From: Denitratisoma sp.
GTDB lineage: Bacteria > Pseudomonadota > Gammaproteobacteria > Burkholderiales > Rhodocyclaceae
Assembly: GCA_032027165.1 (NCBI GenBank)
Contig: JAVSMO010000001.1
Coordinates: 2,777,177 to 2,841,176, forward strand
Reading direction: 5' to 3'
DNA length: 64,000 bases
Shown here: in pieces, positions 30,015-38,908 of the stretch
Layout: each line of letters begins with the position of its first letter
How positions within the stretch are numbered: position 1 is the stretch's first letter
The notes under the pieces: model-generated
Database searches by the model: none
Seen by the model: only the letters and a program-made list of their open reading frames with translations
Told to the model about the DNA's origin: nothing
Position numbers and translations under genes: made by a program

Positions 30015-31609
30015 ATGTGGCCGTCCGCCAACCGCTGGCCGTCGATACCGCCGACCCGCACGCCTGCGCGGCACTGATCGCCGGGCTGCCGCTCACCAAT
30101 GCGCGCGCGGCGCAGCAGACGCTTGCCATGCTGCTCGACGGGCTCAAGCGCCGCCCGCCCGGCGCCGCCGCCTATCTCGACGTGCTCGAAACGATGCGCG
30201 CGCCGCTCGCCTTCCTGCAGGGAGAGATCGCGCAGCGCTACGCCGCCCGGCCGCTGCCGCCGGCCCCGGCGGAGGCGGAAGCCTTCCGCCAGGTGATCGC
30301 CCTCTGGCAGGCCATGGCGCGCGCCTATGCCCAGGTGGCGCAGCTGGGCGCGAACGAGCCGCGGGTGCAGGACCGGCTGGCCCTCATCTGCCAGCGCTGC
30401 GTGCATTACGCCGGCAAAGTCATCCTCGAATGCTTCCGCGCCCGCCGCGAGCCGGCGCCGGGCGCCTGGATCGACCTGCATGGCTACTATGCGACGGCGG
30501 AGGAATGGGGCATCGACAAGACGGCGGTGCCGGAGCCCCTCAACGAAGTGCGCAAGAGCCAGAGCGCCGCCGAAGCCTACGCCGCCATCCTGCTGGTCGA
30601 CCTGTCCGGTCCCTACAGCCGCAGTGCCCACGAATTCGCCTGGATCTGCCGCTGGGCGCGGCGCTTCGCTTCGCTGACTTCGATCAATCCCCTCGGCGAG
30701 GCGATCGAGACGCGCGCCTTCGGCATCGACCTGATGGCCGATGCCAGCGCCCGTCCGCTCGAACAACTGCCGCACACCGACGCGGTGCGCCACTTCGACA
30801 CCCGCAAGCTCGCGCCGAAGATCCAGAAATTGCTGGCCAGCCTGAAGAAGGGCACGAATCCCGCCGTGCTCGGCCTCGGCGAGGACTGCCCGCCGTCCAC
30901 CGCCAGCCGCCTGCTCCTCAAGCTCTACAAGCCCTGGTGCCTGAACGCCACGCCGCGCCGCTTCCAGCGTCGCGCCGCCAGCGGCGTCGCCCACTGCTGC
31001 CTCGGCTTCGAGGCGATCCATTTCCACGTCAGCGGCGCGGAGTTCCACCAGCCCGAGCACGTGCGCATGTATTCGCGCGGCGACATGGAGCGCATCTGGA
31101 CCTTCCGCGACCAGGTCGACCCGACGCAACTGAACGTGCGCGCCGCGCAGGTGAACATCGGCTATCCGCTGGAGCGCTGGGAAGTCGCCAACCAGTCCGT
31201 CTCCGGCTTCCGCCTGCAACGCGGCGAGGCCGGCGCCCGCATCGGCCACGGCCAGCTGCTCGGCCTCAAGCCGCCCGACGGCGGGCACTTCCTGCTGGCG
31301 CAGGTCAGCTGGAACCTGATGCTGCAGGACGAGCTGCTCGTCGGCATCCACGTCCTGCCGGGCCTGCCGCAGGGGATCGCCGTGCGGCCGACCGGCGCCA
31401 ACGTCTCGCACTCGGAACGCTATGTGCGCGCCTTCCTGCTGCCCGCCGTGCCCGCCCTGGACGAACCCGCCTCGCTGGTGCTGCCGCGCGGCTGGTTCCA
31501 GGCCGGGCGCGTCATCGAAGCCTTCGCCGACCGCCCGGCCCGGCTGCGGCTGGACAGGCTGATGGCCAGCGGGGCCGACTTCGAGCGCATCGCCTTCACC
31601 CGCCTGTAA
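30011..31609 (+). CDS. Protein of unknown function, second of a tandem paralogue pair
   Basis: The 532-residue protein is diverged but colinear with the preceding one: PLTNARAAQQTLAMLLDGL, RAPLAFLQGEIAQRYAARPLPPAP, LLKLYKPWC, FEAIHFHVSG, SGFRLQRGEAG, QLLGLKPPDGGHFLLAQVSW, VLPRGWFQAGRVIEAF and a closing GADFERIAFTRL against the first protein's GSDFERCAFDNL. It has a similar helical N-terminal half and beta-rich end. Its start overlaps the first paralogue's stop by four bases, so the pair is probably made as a complex or in fixed ratio. No enzyme signature was recognised. Confidence 0.7.
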   Translation: MNVAVRQPLAVDTADPHACAALIAGLPLTNARAAQQTLAMLLDGLKRRPPGAAAYLDVLETMRAPLAFLQGEIAQRYAARPLPPAPAEAEAFRQVIALWQAMARAYAQVAQLGANEPRVQDRLALICQRCVHYAGKVILECFRARREPAPGAWIDLHGYYATAEEWGIDKTAVPEPLNEVRKSQSAAEAYAAILLVDLSGPYSRSAHEFAWICRWARRFASLTSINPLGEAIETRAFGIDLMADASARPLEQLPHTDAVRHFDTRKLAPKIQKLLASLKKGTNPAVLGLGEDCPPSTASRLLLKLYKPWCLNATPRRFQRRAASGVAHCCLGFEAIHFHVSGAEFHQPEHVRMYSRGDMERIWTFRDQVDPTQLNVRAAQVNIGYPLERWEVANQSVSGFRLQRGEAGARIGHGQLLGLKPPDGGHFLLAQVSWNLMLQDELLVGIHVLPGLPQGIAVRPTGANVSHSERYVRAFLLPAVPALDEPASLVLPRGWFQAGRVIEAFADRPARLRLDRLMASGADFERIAFTRL

Positions 31610-31673
31610 GCGCGGTTATTCGGGCGGTCTTCTGGGGTATGATTGCCGTCTCATTTCACGCCTGGAGACTGAC

Positions 31674-32123
31674 ATGGGCGGACTCGACAAAGACACCCCG
31701 ATCCCCACCGAAATCAAGCTGCACCAGAAGTCCAGAATGATGGAAGTCGCCTTCAGCGACGGCAGCCGCTTCGAGCTGCCCTACGAGTTGATGCGCGTCT
31801 ACAGTCCCTCCGCCGAGGTGCGCGGCCATGGCCCCGGCCAGGAGACGTTGCAGGTCGGCAAGCGCGACGTGGAAATCCAGCACGTCGAGCCGGTCGGCAT
31901 GTACGCCATCCAGCCGACCTTCTCGGATGGTCACAACAGCGGCATCTATTCCTGGGACTATCTCTACTGGCTGGGCGCCAGCCGCGACCGGCTCTGGCAG
32001 GAGTACCTCGACCGCATGCAGGAAGCCGGCGCCAGCCGCGATCCGGCCGACTATCCCGAACTGCCGAAAGAGGGCGGCTGCGGCAGCGGCGGCTGCGGCG
32101 GCGGCAGCTGCGGCTCGCATTGA
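31674..32123 (+). CDS. DUF971 (GBBH-like N-terminal) protein with Cys/Gly-rich tail
   Basis: The 149-residue protein has the DUF971 pattern ([38 protein letters not shown] ... [27 protein letters not shown]), shared with the N-terminal domain of gamma-butyrobetaine hydroxylase and of some Fe-S cluster proteins. The C-terminus is a short tail with three cysteines in glycine ([16 protein letters not shown]), a possible metal-binding or cluster-handling site. It directly precedes ubiE, as in many Betaproteobacteria. A plausible -10 box TATGAT lies about 30 bases upstream. Confidence 0.85.
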   Translation: MGGLDKDTPIPTEIKLHQKSRMMEVAFSDGSRFELPYELMRVYSPSAEVRGHGPGQETLQVGKRDVEIQHVEPVGMYAIQPTFSDGHNSGIYSWDYLYWLGASRDRLWQEYLDRMQEAGASRDPADYPELPKEGGCGSGGCGGGSCGSH

Positions 32124-32147
32124 AAAGTCAGTCCCCACGACACGGCG
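32124..32147 (+). repeat. 24-bp dispersed motif, copy 6
   Basis: AAAGTCAGTC, spacer, ACGGCG. Fills the gap between the DUF971 stop and the ubiE start, where a ribosome site for ubiE would be expected. Confidence 0.8.
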
Positions 32148-32151
32148 CAGC

Positions 32152-32889
32152 ATGACAGACAAGACCACCCATTTCGGCTACAAGCAGGTCGACGAGGCCG
32201 AGAAGGCGAAGCACGTCGCCGGCGTCTTCGATTCGGTCGCCGACAAGTACGACCTCATGAACGACCTCATGTCGCTCGGCATGCACCGCCTGTGGAAGGC
32301 CTTCGCCATCGAGGTCTCCGGCGTGCGCGCGGGCGACCGCGTGCTCGACGTCGCCGGCGGCACGGCCGACCTCTCGCTGGCCTTCGCGAAAAAAGTGGGC
32401 AGCAGCGGCCAGGTCTGGCTCACCGACATCAACAACGCCATGCTCGTGCGCGGCCGCGACCGCCTGATCGACCACGGCTTCATGATGCCGGCGGCGCAGT
32501 GCGACGGCGAGAAGCTGCCCTTCCCCTCCGACCACTTCGACTGCGTCACCTGCGCCTTCGGCCTGCGCAACATGACGCACAAGGAAAAGGCGCTGGCCGA
32601 GATGGCGCGCGTGCTGCGCCCCGGAGGCCGCCTGCTCATCCTGGAGTTCTCGAAGGTCTGGCAGCCGCTGGCGCCGGCCTACGACTTCTATTCCTTCAAG
32701 GTGCTGCCCTGGCTGGGCAGCAAGGTGGTCAACGACCCCGGCAGCTACCAGTACCTGGCCGAATCGATCCGCATGCATCCCGACCAGGAAACGCTGAAGG
32801 GCATGATGGAACAAGCCGGCCTCGGCAAGGTCGAATACTTCAACATGGCGGCCGGCGTGGTCGCCCTGCATCGCGGTTACAAATTCTGA
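32152..32889 (+). CDS. ubiE: Ubiquinone/menaquinone C-methyltransferase UbiE
   Basis: The 245-residue SAM-dependent methyltransferase acts on the benzoquinol (or demethylmenaquinol) ring. The family start [36 protein letters not shown]-binding [16 protein letters not shown], the acidic LTDIN and the [24 protein letters not shown] signature are all present, as is the C-terminal [10 protein letters not shown]. It follows DUF971 and precedes the Tim44-like and ubiJ genes, a ubiquinone cluster. The 24-bp motif occupies most of its short 5' gap. Confidence 0.96.
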   Translation: MTDKTTHFGYKQVDEAEKAKHVAGVFDSVADKYDLMNDLMSLGMHRLWKAFAIEVSGVRAGDRVLDVAGGTADLSLAFAKKVGSSGQVWLTDINNAMLVRGRDRLIDHGFMMPAAQCDGEKLPFPSDHFDCVTCAFGLRNMTHKEKALAEMARVLRPGGRLLILEFSKVWQPLAPAYDFYSFKVLPWLGSKVVNDPGSYQYLAESIRMHPDQETLKGMMEQAGLGKVEYFNMAAGVVALHRGYKF

Positions 32890-32900
32890 GAGGAGACGCC

Positions 32901-33746
32901 ATGAGAAATGCCCTGATCGCCGTATTTGCCGCCCTTGTCGGGCTGGGCTTCGCCGTCGGCGATGCGGAAGCCAGAAGGATGGGCGGCAGCAAGAGCTTCG
33001 GCATGCAGCGCAGCGCGCCGGCTCCCGCTCCTGCCAAGCCGAGCGCGGCGCCGGCCACCACCCCGACCCAGCCGGCGGCGGCGCAACCGGCCGCCGGCGG
33101 CAGCCGCTGGCTCGGCCCGGTCGCCGGCCTGGCCGCCGGCCTCGGCCTGGCCGCCCTGTTCTCCCACCTCGGCCTGGGCGAGGAACTCGCTTCCTTCGTC
33201 ATGATCCTGCTGCTCGTCGCGGCGGCGGTGTTCGTGTTCCGGCTGCTGACGCGCAAGCGCATGCCGCAAAGTCAGTCCCTGCAGTACGCCGGAGCCGGCG
33301 CGGGCAACGCCCCGCTGCGCTTCGAGGCCCAGCCCGCCGCGGGCGCTGCACATCCTTCGGCCGCCGGCAACATCCCGGCCGGCTTCGACGTCGACGGCTT
33401 CCTGCGCCAGGCCAAGCTCAATTTCGTGCGCCTGCAGGCGGCCCACGATACCGGCAACATCGAGGACATCCGCAACTTCACCACCCCGGAAGTCTTTGCC
33501 GAGATTCGCCTGCAGATGAATGAGCGCGGCGACGCGCCGCAGCAGACCGACGTCGTCACGCTGAACGCGGAACTGCTCGAGGTCGCCGAGGAAGGCGCGC
33601 AGTACGTCGCCAGCGTGCGCTTCCACGGTGCCATCCGCGAAACCGAGGGCGCCGCGCCGGAAGCCTTCGACGAAACCTGGCACCTGACCAAGCCGGTCGA
33701 CGGCAGCCGCGGCTGGGCGGTCGCCGGCATCCAGCAGGCCAACTGA
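32901..33746 (+). CDS. Tim44-like (TIM44/MBA1 domain) membrane-associated protein
   Basis: The 281-residue protein has a signal-like N-terminus (MRNALIAVFAALVGLGFAVG), a proline/alanine-rich linker, a second hydrophobic segment (about 88-118) and a C-terminal Tim44-like domain (about 160-281: GFDVDGFLRQAKLNFVRLQAAHDTGNIEDIRNFTTPEVFAEI). Such proteins commonly lie between ubiE and ubiJ in Betaproteobacteria. AGGAG precedes the ATG. The 24-bp motif lies in the coding sense at residues ~123-131, read in a different frame (P-Q-S-Q-S) from that in the hydrolase and leuC genes. Confidence 0.85.
   Translation: MRNALIAVFAALVGLGFAVGDAEARRMGGSKSFGMQRSAPAPAPAKPSAAPATTPTQPAAAQPAAGGSRWLGPVAGLAAGLGLAALFSHLGLGEELASFVMILLLVAAAVFVFRLLTRKRMPQSQSLQYAGAGAGNAPLRFEAQPAAGAAHPSAAGNIPAGFDVDGFLRQAKLNFVRLQAAHDTGNIEDIRNFTTPEVFAEIRLQMNERGDAPQQTDVVTLNAELLEVAEEGAQYVASVRFHGAIRETEGAAPEAFDETWHLTKPVDGSRGWAVAGIQQAN
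33268..33291 (+). repeat. 24-bp dispersed motif, copy 7
   Basis: AAAGTCAGTC, spacer, ACGCCG. Inside the Tim44-like gene, coding sense, read as Q-S-Q-S. Confidence 0.8.
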
Positions 33747-33764
33747 ACGCCGCAAACCGGATCG

Positions 33765-33784
33765 GGGGCCTGCGGGCCCCTTTT
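33765..33784 (+). terminator. Intrinsic terminator/attenuator before ubiJ
   Basis: GGGGCC (33765-33770), TGCG loop, GGCCCC (33775-33780), then TTTT. It lies 18 bases after the Tim44-like stop and only 14 bases before the ubiJ start, so it should limit read-through into ubiJ. Confidence 0.7.
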
Positions 33785-33798
33785 CGTTGGAGCGATCC

Positions 33799-34365
33799 GT
33801 GCTCGACCTCGCCCTCCTTCAGGCCTTCAACCATCTGCTCGCCGCCGCGCCCTGGGCGCGCGCGAAGCTCGCCCCCTTCGCCGGCCGGCGCGCGCGCCTC
33901 GTGCTGGGACCGCTGCCGCTCGCGTTCCGCATCGCGCCCGACGGCACCTTCGAATCGCTCGGCACGGGCGAACCCGCCGTCGAGATCGTCCTGCCCGCCG
34001 GCGCGGCGCTGGCCCTGCTGCAGGGGCGCGACGCCATGATGCGCGACGCCCACATCACCGGTGCCGCCGATTTCGCCGAGGCGCTCGGCTTCGTCCTGCG
34101 CAAGCTGGACTGGGACGCCGAAGAAGATCTCGGCCGCGCGGTCGGCGACATCGCCGCGCACCGGATCGTGAAGACCGCCGGCGGCATCGCCGCGGCGCAG
34201 GCCGATGCGGCGCGGCGCCTGGCGGAGAATGTCGCCGAATACCTGCGCTACGAGCAGCCCGCCGGCGTCGACAAGGCCGCAATGAGCGCCTTCGCCGGCG
34301 AGGTGGATGCGCTCCGCCGCGATGCGGACGCCCTCGAGCGGCGCATCGCCGCCTTCGACAAGTAA
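33799..34365 (+). CDS. ubiJ: Ubiquinone biosynthesis accessory factor UbiJ-like (SCP2 domain)
   Basis: The 188-residue start is GTG at 33799 with GGAG 6 bases upstream; a TTG at 33787 is possible but would lie in the terminator loop region. An SCP2-type lipid-binding domain (about 15-110: PLAFRIAPDGTFESLG, ALALLQGRDAMMRDAHITGAADFAEAL) is followed by a helical tail (AEEDLGRAVGDIAAHRIV, ALRRDADALERRIAAFDK). UbiJ helps assemble the lipid-bound ubiquinone synthesis complex. The gene ubiB that usually follows is absent; a DUF3365 gene lies next instead. Confidence 0.85.
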   Translation: MLDLALLQAFNHLLAAAPWARAKLAPFAGRRARLVLGPLPLAFRIAPDGTFESLGTGEPAVEIVLPAGAALALLQGRDAMMRDAHITGAADFAEALGFVLRKLDWDAEEDLGRAVGDIAAHRIVKTAGGIAAAQADAARRLAENVAEYLRYEQPAGVDKAAMSAFAGEVDALRRDADALERRIAAFDK

Positions 34366-34370
34366 TCCTG

Positions 34371-34386
34371 TGTGACTTAGGTTACA
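34371..34386. promoter_or_regulatory. CRP/FNR-like palindrome upstream of the DUF3365 gene
   Basis: TGTGACTTAGGTTACA is an imperfect palindrome of the TGTGA-N6-TTACA form, 58 bases before the ATG. This spacing would suit a regulator site in the promoter of the haem protein gene. No experimental basis; sequence resemblance only. Confidence 0.3.
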
Positions 34387-34443
34387 GAAGCCCGCGCGGC
34401 CCTCATGGACAATGGCCCGCGCACTTTTTCCTGGGAGGAGAAC

Positions 34444-35016
34444 ATGAACAAGACCATTCGAATCGCCTTGCCCCTGGCGCTGGCCATCGCCGCCGCCCCC
34501 GCCTTCGCTGCCGAAGACAAGCTGCTGACCGAGGCCCGTGGCGTCGCCTCGGGCATTCCGCCGAAACTCCTCACCGTCCTCGAAGAGGAAATCAAGAAGG
34601 GCGGCCCCGAAGGCGCCATCGGCGTCTGCCGCGAAAAGGCCCCGGCCATGGCCAAGGCCGCCTCGGAAAAGACCGGCTGGGCCATCCGCCGCGTCAGCCT
34701 GAAGAACCGCAACCCGAAGGCCGTACCCGATGCCTGGGAAGAAGCCGTGCTGAAGGATTTCGACAAGCGCACCGCCGCCGGCGAGAAGCCGACCGGGCTG
34801 GAAAAGGGCGAAGTCGTGACGGTCGACGGCGTGAAGATGTACCGCTACATGAAGGCCCTGCCGACGCAGGACCTCTGCCTGCAATGCCACGGCACGCCCG
34901 ACCGCATCAGCCCGGCGACCCAGGCCAAGCTGAAGGAGCTCTACCCGAACGACAAGGGCGTCGGCTACGGCCCGGCGGAAATCCGCGGCGCCATCACCAT
35001 CAAGAAGCCGCTGTAA
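34444..35016 (+). CDS. Periplasmic DUF3365 (Tll0287-like) c-type haem protein
   Basis: The 190-residue protein has a strong GGGAGGAG ribosome site and a signal peptide (MNKTIRIALPLALAIAAAPAFA). The DUF3365 domain fills the rest, with a single haem c attachment motif CLQCH (~145) preceded by YRYMKALPTQDL. Such proteins are thought to sense redox state or small ligands in the periplasm. Here it is a stand-alone domain rather than part of a kinase. Its end overlaps the convergent glpD end by 17 bases. Confidence 0.88.
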   Translation: MNKTIRIALPLALAIAAAPAFAAEDKLLTEARGVASGIPPKLLTVLEEEIKKGGPEGAIGVCREKAPAMAKAASEKTGWAIRRVSLKNRNPKAVPDAWEEAVLKDFDKRTAAGEKPTGLEKGEVVTVDGVKMYRYMKALPTQDLCLQCHGTPDRISPATQAKLKELYPNDKGVGYGPAEIRGAITIKKPL

Positions 35017-36529
35017 GCTTTTCCCGCAGGTAGTCGGCGAGGCGGCCCCGTGCCGCCTCGCTTGTTTTCAGCCCGCACTTCGTGCGCCGCCAGAGGATGT
35101 CGTCGGCCTCGCGCGCCCACTCGTGGGCGACCAGGTAGTCCACCTCGGCGGCGTACAGGCTGCCGCCGAAATATTCCCCCAGCCCCGCCTCCGTCTGCGC
35201 CTGCCCGAGCACGCGCCCGGCAAGGGTGCCGTGTCGGTGCGCCAGCGCATGCAGCAGGTCGGGCGACAGCTTCGGATAGCGCCGGGAGAGTTCGAGCAGC
35301 AGGCCGGGCAGGCCGCTTTTGCCCAATCCGCCTCCGGGCAGGTGCACCGACGCGCTCCATGGAGGGCGCAGGCCCGGCAGCCAGGGCTTCAGCCGCTCGA
35401 GCACCCGCTCGGCAAGGTGCCGGTAGGTGGTGAGCTTGCCGCCGAAGATCGACAAGAGCGGCGCTTCGCCCGCGCCGCCGTCCACCGTCAGGCGGTACTC
35501 GCGGCTCACCGCCGAGACATTGCCCTTGCCGTCGTCGCCAGCGTTGTATAAGGCGCGGATGCCGGCAAACGACCACACCGCCTGCTCCGGTTGCAGCGGC
35601 GTGCGGAAGAAGCGGTTCACCAGCCCGCACAGGTAGCCCGCCTCGGCGGCGTCCATGCGCGGCGCGGCATCCGGCGCGTCGAGCGGCACCTCGGTCGTGC
35701 CGACCAGGCTGAATTCGTCCTCGAAGGGAATCACGAAGGCGATGCGGCCGTCGTCGTTCTGCAGCAGGTAGGCCTGCCCGCCCTCGTAGAGCTTCGGCAC
35801 GACGAGGTGGCTGCCCTTCACCAGGCGCAGCGATTCGGGTCCGGCGGCATCGCCGGCGATCGCCTTGCGCAGCTCCGCGGTCCACGGTCCCGCCGCGTTC
35901 ACCAGGATGCGCGCCGCGCATTCCCGTTGCGCGCCGTCGGCCGCCTGCAGCACGGCCTTCCATTGGCCGCCCGCGCGCCGCGCGCCGACCAGCTGCGTGC
36001 GCGTCATCGCCCGCGCGCCGAGCTGCGCCGCCGACACCGCGTTGAGCAGCGTCAGGCGCGCATCGTCGGTGGCGAGGTCGGAGTAGGCGAAGCCGCGCGC
36101 GAACTCCGGCCGCAGCGGCGCGCCGAACGGCGTGCCGCGGAAGCTCAGCGCTTCCGCCCGCTTCAGGCTGGAGCCGCGCGCCAGGCCGTCGTAGAGGGCC
36201 AGGCCGAGGCGGATCATCCAGCGCGGCCGCTGCGCCGGCGTGTGCGGGATGACGAAGCGCTGCTCGTGCGCCAGGTGCGGCGCGATCGACAGGAGGATTT
36301 CGCGCTCGGCGAGCGATTCGCGCACCAGGCCGAATTCGTAATGCTCGAGGTAACGCAGGCCGCCGTGGATGAGCTTGGTCGACGCCGAGGAGGTGGCGCC
36401 GCCGATGTCGCCCTGGTCGACGATCAGCACCTTGAGGCCGCGCCCGGCGGCGTCGCGCGCGAGGCCGGCGCCGTTGATGCCGGCGCCGACGATGAGCAGA
36501 TCGAAAACGGGGTCCGAACTGGAAATCAC
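35000..36529 (-). CDS. glpD: Glycerol-3-phosphate dehydrogenase, FAD-dependent
   Basis: The 509-residue respiratory enzyme oxidises sn-glycerol-3-phosphate to dihydroxyacetone phosphate and passes electrons to quinone. It shows FAD-binding DLLIVGAGINGAGLARDAAGRG, the GlpD signature GGATSSASTKLIHGGLRYLE, NAAGPWT and the C-terminal FGGKLTTYRHLAE. It lies only 9 bases after the end of pdsS on the same strand, so it is probably transcribed with the sortase two-component system. No glpK or glpF was found in the window. Confidence 0.95.
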   Translation of the reverse strand: MISSSDPVFDLLIVGAGINGAGLARDAAGRGLKVLIVDQGDIGGATSSASTKLIHGGLRYLEHYEFGLVRESLAEREILLSIAPHLAHEQRFVIPHTPAQRPRWMIRLGLALYDGLARGSSLKRAEALSFRGTPFGAPLRPEFARGFAYSDLATDDARLTLLNAVSAAQLGARAMTRTQLVGARRAGGQWKAVLQAADGAQRECAARILVNAAGPWTAELRKAIAGDAAGPESLRLVKGSHLVVPKLYEGGQAYLLQNDDGRIAFVIPFEDEFSLVGTTEVPLDAPDAAPRMDAAEAGYLCGLVNRFFRTPLQPEQAVWSFAGIRALYNAGDDGKGNVSAVSREYRLTVDGGAGEAPLLSIFGGKLTTYRHLAERVLERLKPWLPGLRPPWSASVHLPGGGLGKSGLPGLLLELSRRYPKLSPDLLHALAHRHGTLAGRVLGQAQTEAGLGEYFGGSLYAAEVDYLVAHEWAREADDILWRRTKCGLKTSEAARGRLADYLREKLTAAS

Positions 36530-36538
36530 CGCTGCATG

Positions 36539-38194
36539 TTACCCCGCCGCAAGCGGCAGCGTCACCGTCACGGCCACGCCATCCGCCTGGTTGGCGGCGG
36601 CGATCGTGCCGCCGTGGAATTCGGCGATGAGGCGCGCGATGTAGAGGCCGAGGCCGAGGTGCGGCCCATCGTTGCGTTCGCCGCCGCGATCGGGCCGCGA
36701 CGAGATCATCGCCTCGAACAGCCGGCCCTGCACCTCCGCCGGCAGCGGCGGACCTGCGTTGGCGACGACCAGCTGCGCATCGTTCCCCGCCCGCAGCAGT
36801 CCGATGCGCACCGGCGTGCCGGCGCGGCCGAAGTCGACCGCATTCGCCACCAGCTTGTCGAGCAGCTGCACCAGCAGGTCGGGCGAACCGTCGACCTGCA
36901 GCAGCTGGTCGGGCGGCTGCAGGTCGAAGCTGTGCTGCGGATAGGCGAGCCGGTAGCCGCTCACGCATTCCGTCACCACCGCGGCGAGGTCATAGCGCTC
37001 GCGCGCCTCGCTGCGCAGGCTCTGCTCGAGGCGCGTCGCCTCGCTCATGCGCGTGAGGATCTTCGACAGGCGCGCGAGGCCTTCCTCGGCGCGGCCGAGA
37101 TAGACCTGCGCCTGCGCCGGGTCCGGCTCCAGGCGCAGGTTCTCCAGCGACGAGCGCACCACCGCGATCGGCGTGCGCAGCTCGTGCGACAGGCGGCCGG
37201 CCAGGCTCTCCAGGTAGCCGTGGTGCTGGGCCAGCTTCGCCAGCACGGCGGAGAAGCTGCGCGACAGGTCGCCGATCTCGTCGCCCGCCCGCGAGCCCGA
37301 GACGAGCTGCTTGAGCCGGCCGTGCGCGTCGACCGCGCTCTCCGCCTCGTCGCGCAGGCGGCGGATGCGGTTCGACAGGCGCGTGGCGAAACCGAGCAGC
37401 ACGGCGGCGGCCAGCGCGAACACCGCGATGGTGGCGAGCAGCAGGCGTTCCATGGCCTGGCTGCGCACCGAGAGGATGGAATGCGTGGTCTCCTCCACCA
37501 CCACCGCGCCCAGCACGTTGTCGCGGCGCCAGATCGGGTGCGCCGCCGAGACGATGACGGCGCGGCCGTCCGCGCTGTTGCGCACGCGCGTCGCCGGCGC
37601 GCCGAGCAGGGCGCGCGTGATCTCGCGGCCGGTGGCGAGCACGTCCTCGTCGAGCGCCTCGTCGAAGTCCGCATCCGGACGCGAGACGATGCGGGCGAGG
37701 ATGTCGCGCCACAATCTTGCGGCGCCGTCGGCGCCGTCGCTCTCCGGCTTCGCCTTCGGCTTCAGGCTGCCGGCGAGCGCCAGCAGCTTCAGCTCGCGGT
37801 TCACCACCCAGATGCGCCCCGTCGAGCGCTCCAGCCCGCGCAGGATGGCGGTGATCTCCGCCACCGACTGCTGTTCCGTCATCACCGACTCGCGGCCGAT
37901 CTCCTCGACCACCGCCGGTTGGCCGGTTATGTCCGCCCGCTCCGCCGCCTGCTTCAGGCCCTCCTCCGCTGCGCGCCGCGCCGCGTCGTCCTCGGCGACC
38001 TTCAGGCGCATCAGCTGCGGCCGTTCGTGCAGGGCGGTGGCCACCGCGCGCGCCGTCGCCAGCAGCGCCTGCTGCTGCGCCTCGAGCAGGAAGCGCTCCA
38101 TCTCCTGCACGTAGCGGTAGCCGACCCAGGGCAGGGCGAGCAGCGTCAGCGCGACGAGCGCCAGCTTCAGCCTGAGGGTGATGCGGAAGTTCAT
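36539..38194 (-). CDS. pdsS: Dedicated sortase system histidine kinase
   Basis: The 551-residue inner-membrane sensor kinase has a first membrane segment (about 8-28), a long periplasmic part, a second segment (about 250-275), HAMP-like DEAESAVDAHGRLKQL, the H-box LAGRLSHELRTPIAVVRSSL, N-box DKLVANAVDFG and G-box HLGLGLYIARLIAEFHGG. Its start overlaps the response regulator stop (ATGA). Known family: the proteobacterial dedicated sortase system kinase. It presumably senses envelope conditions and controls the divergent target-sortase genes. Confidence 0.9.
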   Translation of the reverse strand: MNFRITLRLKLALVALTLLALPWVGYRYVQEMERFLLEAQQQALLATARAVATALHERPQLMRLKVAEDDAARRAAEEGLKQAAERADITGQPAVVEEIGRESVMTEQQSVAEITAILRGLERSTGRIWVVNRELKLLALAGSLKPKAKPESDGADGAARLWRDILARIVSRPDADFDEALDEDVLATGREITRALLGAPATRVRNSADGRAVIVSAAHPIWRRDNVLGAVVVEETTHSILSVRSQAMERLLLATIAVFALAAAVLLGFATRLSNRIRRLRDEAESAVDAHGRLKQLVSGSRAGDEIGDLSRSFSAVLAKLAQHHGYLESLAGRLSHELRTPIAVVRSSLENLRLEPDPAQAQVYLGRAEEGLARLSKILTRMSEATRLEQSLRSEARERYDLAAVVTECVSGYRLAYPQHSFDLQPPDQLLQVDGSPDLLVQLLDKLVANAVDFGRAGTPVRIGLLRAGNDAQLVVANAGPPLPAEVQGRLFEAMISSRPDRGGERNDGPHLGLGLYIARLIAEFHGGTIAAANQADGVAVTVTLPLAAG

Positions 38195-38880
38195 GCCTTC
38201 CAGCGGTAGCCCATGCCGTACACCGTGTCGATGCGGTCGAACGCCGGATCGACGGCCTGGAACTTGCGGCGGATGCGCTTGATGTGGGAAGTGATGGTGC
38301 CCTCGTCCACCACCAGCTTGGCGTCGTGCATGAGCTGGTCGCGATCCTTCACGTGGCCGGGAAACTTCGCCAGGGTGTGCACCATCCAGAACTCGGTCAA
38401 AGTCAGTTCCACCGGCACGGCGTTCCAGGTGGCGACGAGCCGCTTGGCATCCAGCCTGAGCGGCCCGCGCTCGAGCACCTCCTCTTCGGCCTGCGGCTCG
38501 CCCAGCACGTCGACGCGGCGGAACAGCGCGGCGATGCGCGCCAGCAGATGCGGCAGGCTGATGTCCTTGGTCAGGTAGTCGTCGGCGCCGAGGCGCAGGC
38601 CCGAGACGATGTCGAAGTCCGAATCGCGGGCCGAGAGGAAGATGATCGGCAGGCGCGGGCTCATCGCGCGCAACTCGCGGCACAGCTCGAAGCCGCCCTC
38701 CGGCTCGTCGCCGAGGCCGATGTCGATCACCGCCAGGTCCGGCAGCCGCGTGCGGAACGCCGCCAGCGCTTCCGGCCGGCCGGCGTAGGCGGCGACTTCA
38801 TAGCCCTGGCGCGCCAGCGCCTCCGCGTAGTTGGCGCGGATGGCGGCTTCGTCCTCGACGATGGCGATGCGTTTCGGCAT
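38191..38880 (-). CDS. pdsR: Dedicated sortase system response regulator (OmpR type)
   Basis: The 229-residue regulator has a receiver domain with acidic pair near the N-terminus (IVEDEAAIR), phospho-acceptor Asp in LAVIDIGLGD, switch Ser in FLSARDSD and Lys in DYLTKD. A C-terminal winged-helix DNA-binding domain follows (LTLTEFWMVHTLAKFPGHV, TITSHIKRIRRKF, IDTVYGMGYRWK). Start MPKRIAIVED is chosen at the beginning of the receiver domain. It is divergent from the sortase target gene and coupled to pdsS. A copy of the 24-bp motif lies antisense within the DNA-binding domain codons. Confidence 0.92.
   Translation of the reverse strand: MPKRIAIVEDEAAIRANYAEALARQGYEVAAYAGRPEALAAFRTRLPDLAVIDIGLGDEPEGGFELCRELRAMSPRLPIIFLSARDSDFDIVSGLRLGADDYLTKDISLPHLLARIAALFRRVDVLGEPQAEEEVLERGPLRLDAKRLVATWNAVPVELTLTEFWMVHTLAKFPGHVKDRDQLMHDAKLVVDEGTITSHIKRIRRKFQAVDPAFDRIDTVYGMGYRWKA
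38399..38422 (+). repeat. 24-bp dispersed motif, copy 8
   Basis: AAAGTCAGTT, spacer, ACGGCG. Antisense to pdsR, whose coding strand reads E-L-T-L here, as in copy 4. Confidence 0.7.
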
Positions 38881-38908
38881 GCGCTGGAATATACCCGAAT
38901 TAAATGCG

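Noticed and set aside
30668..30692. CTGACTTC resembling the dispersed motif on the minus strand
   Set aside because: Core differs at several bases and the second block is out of register.
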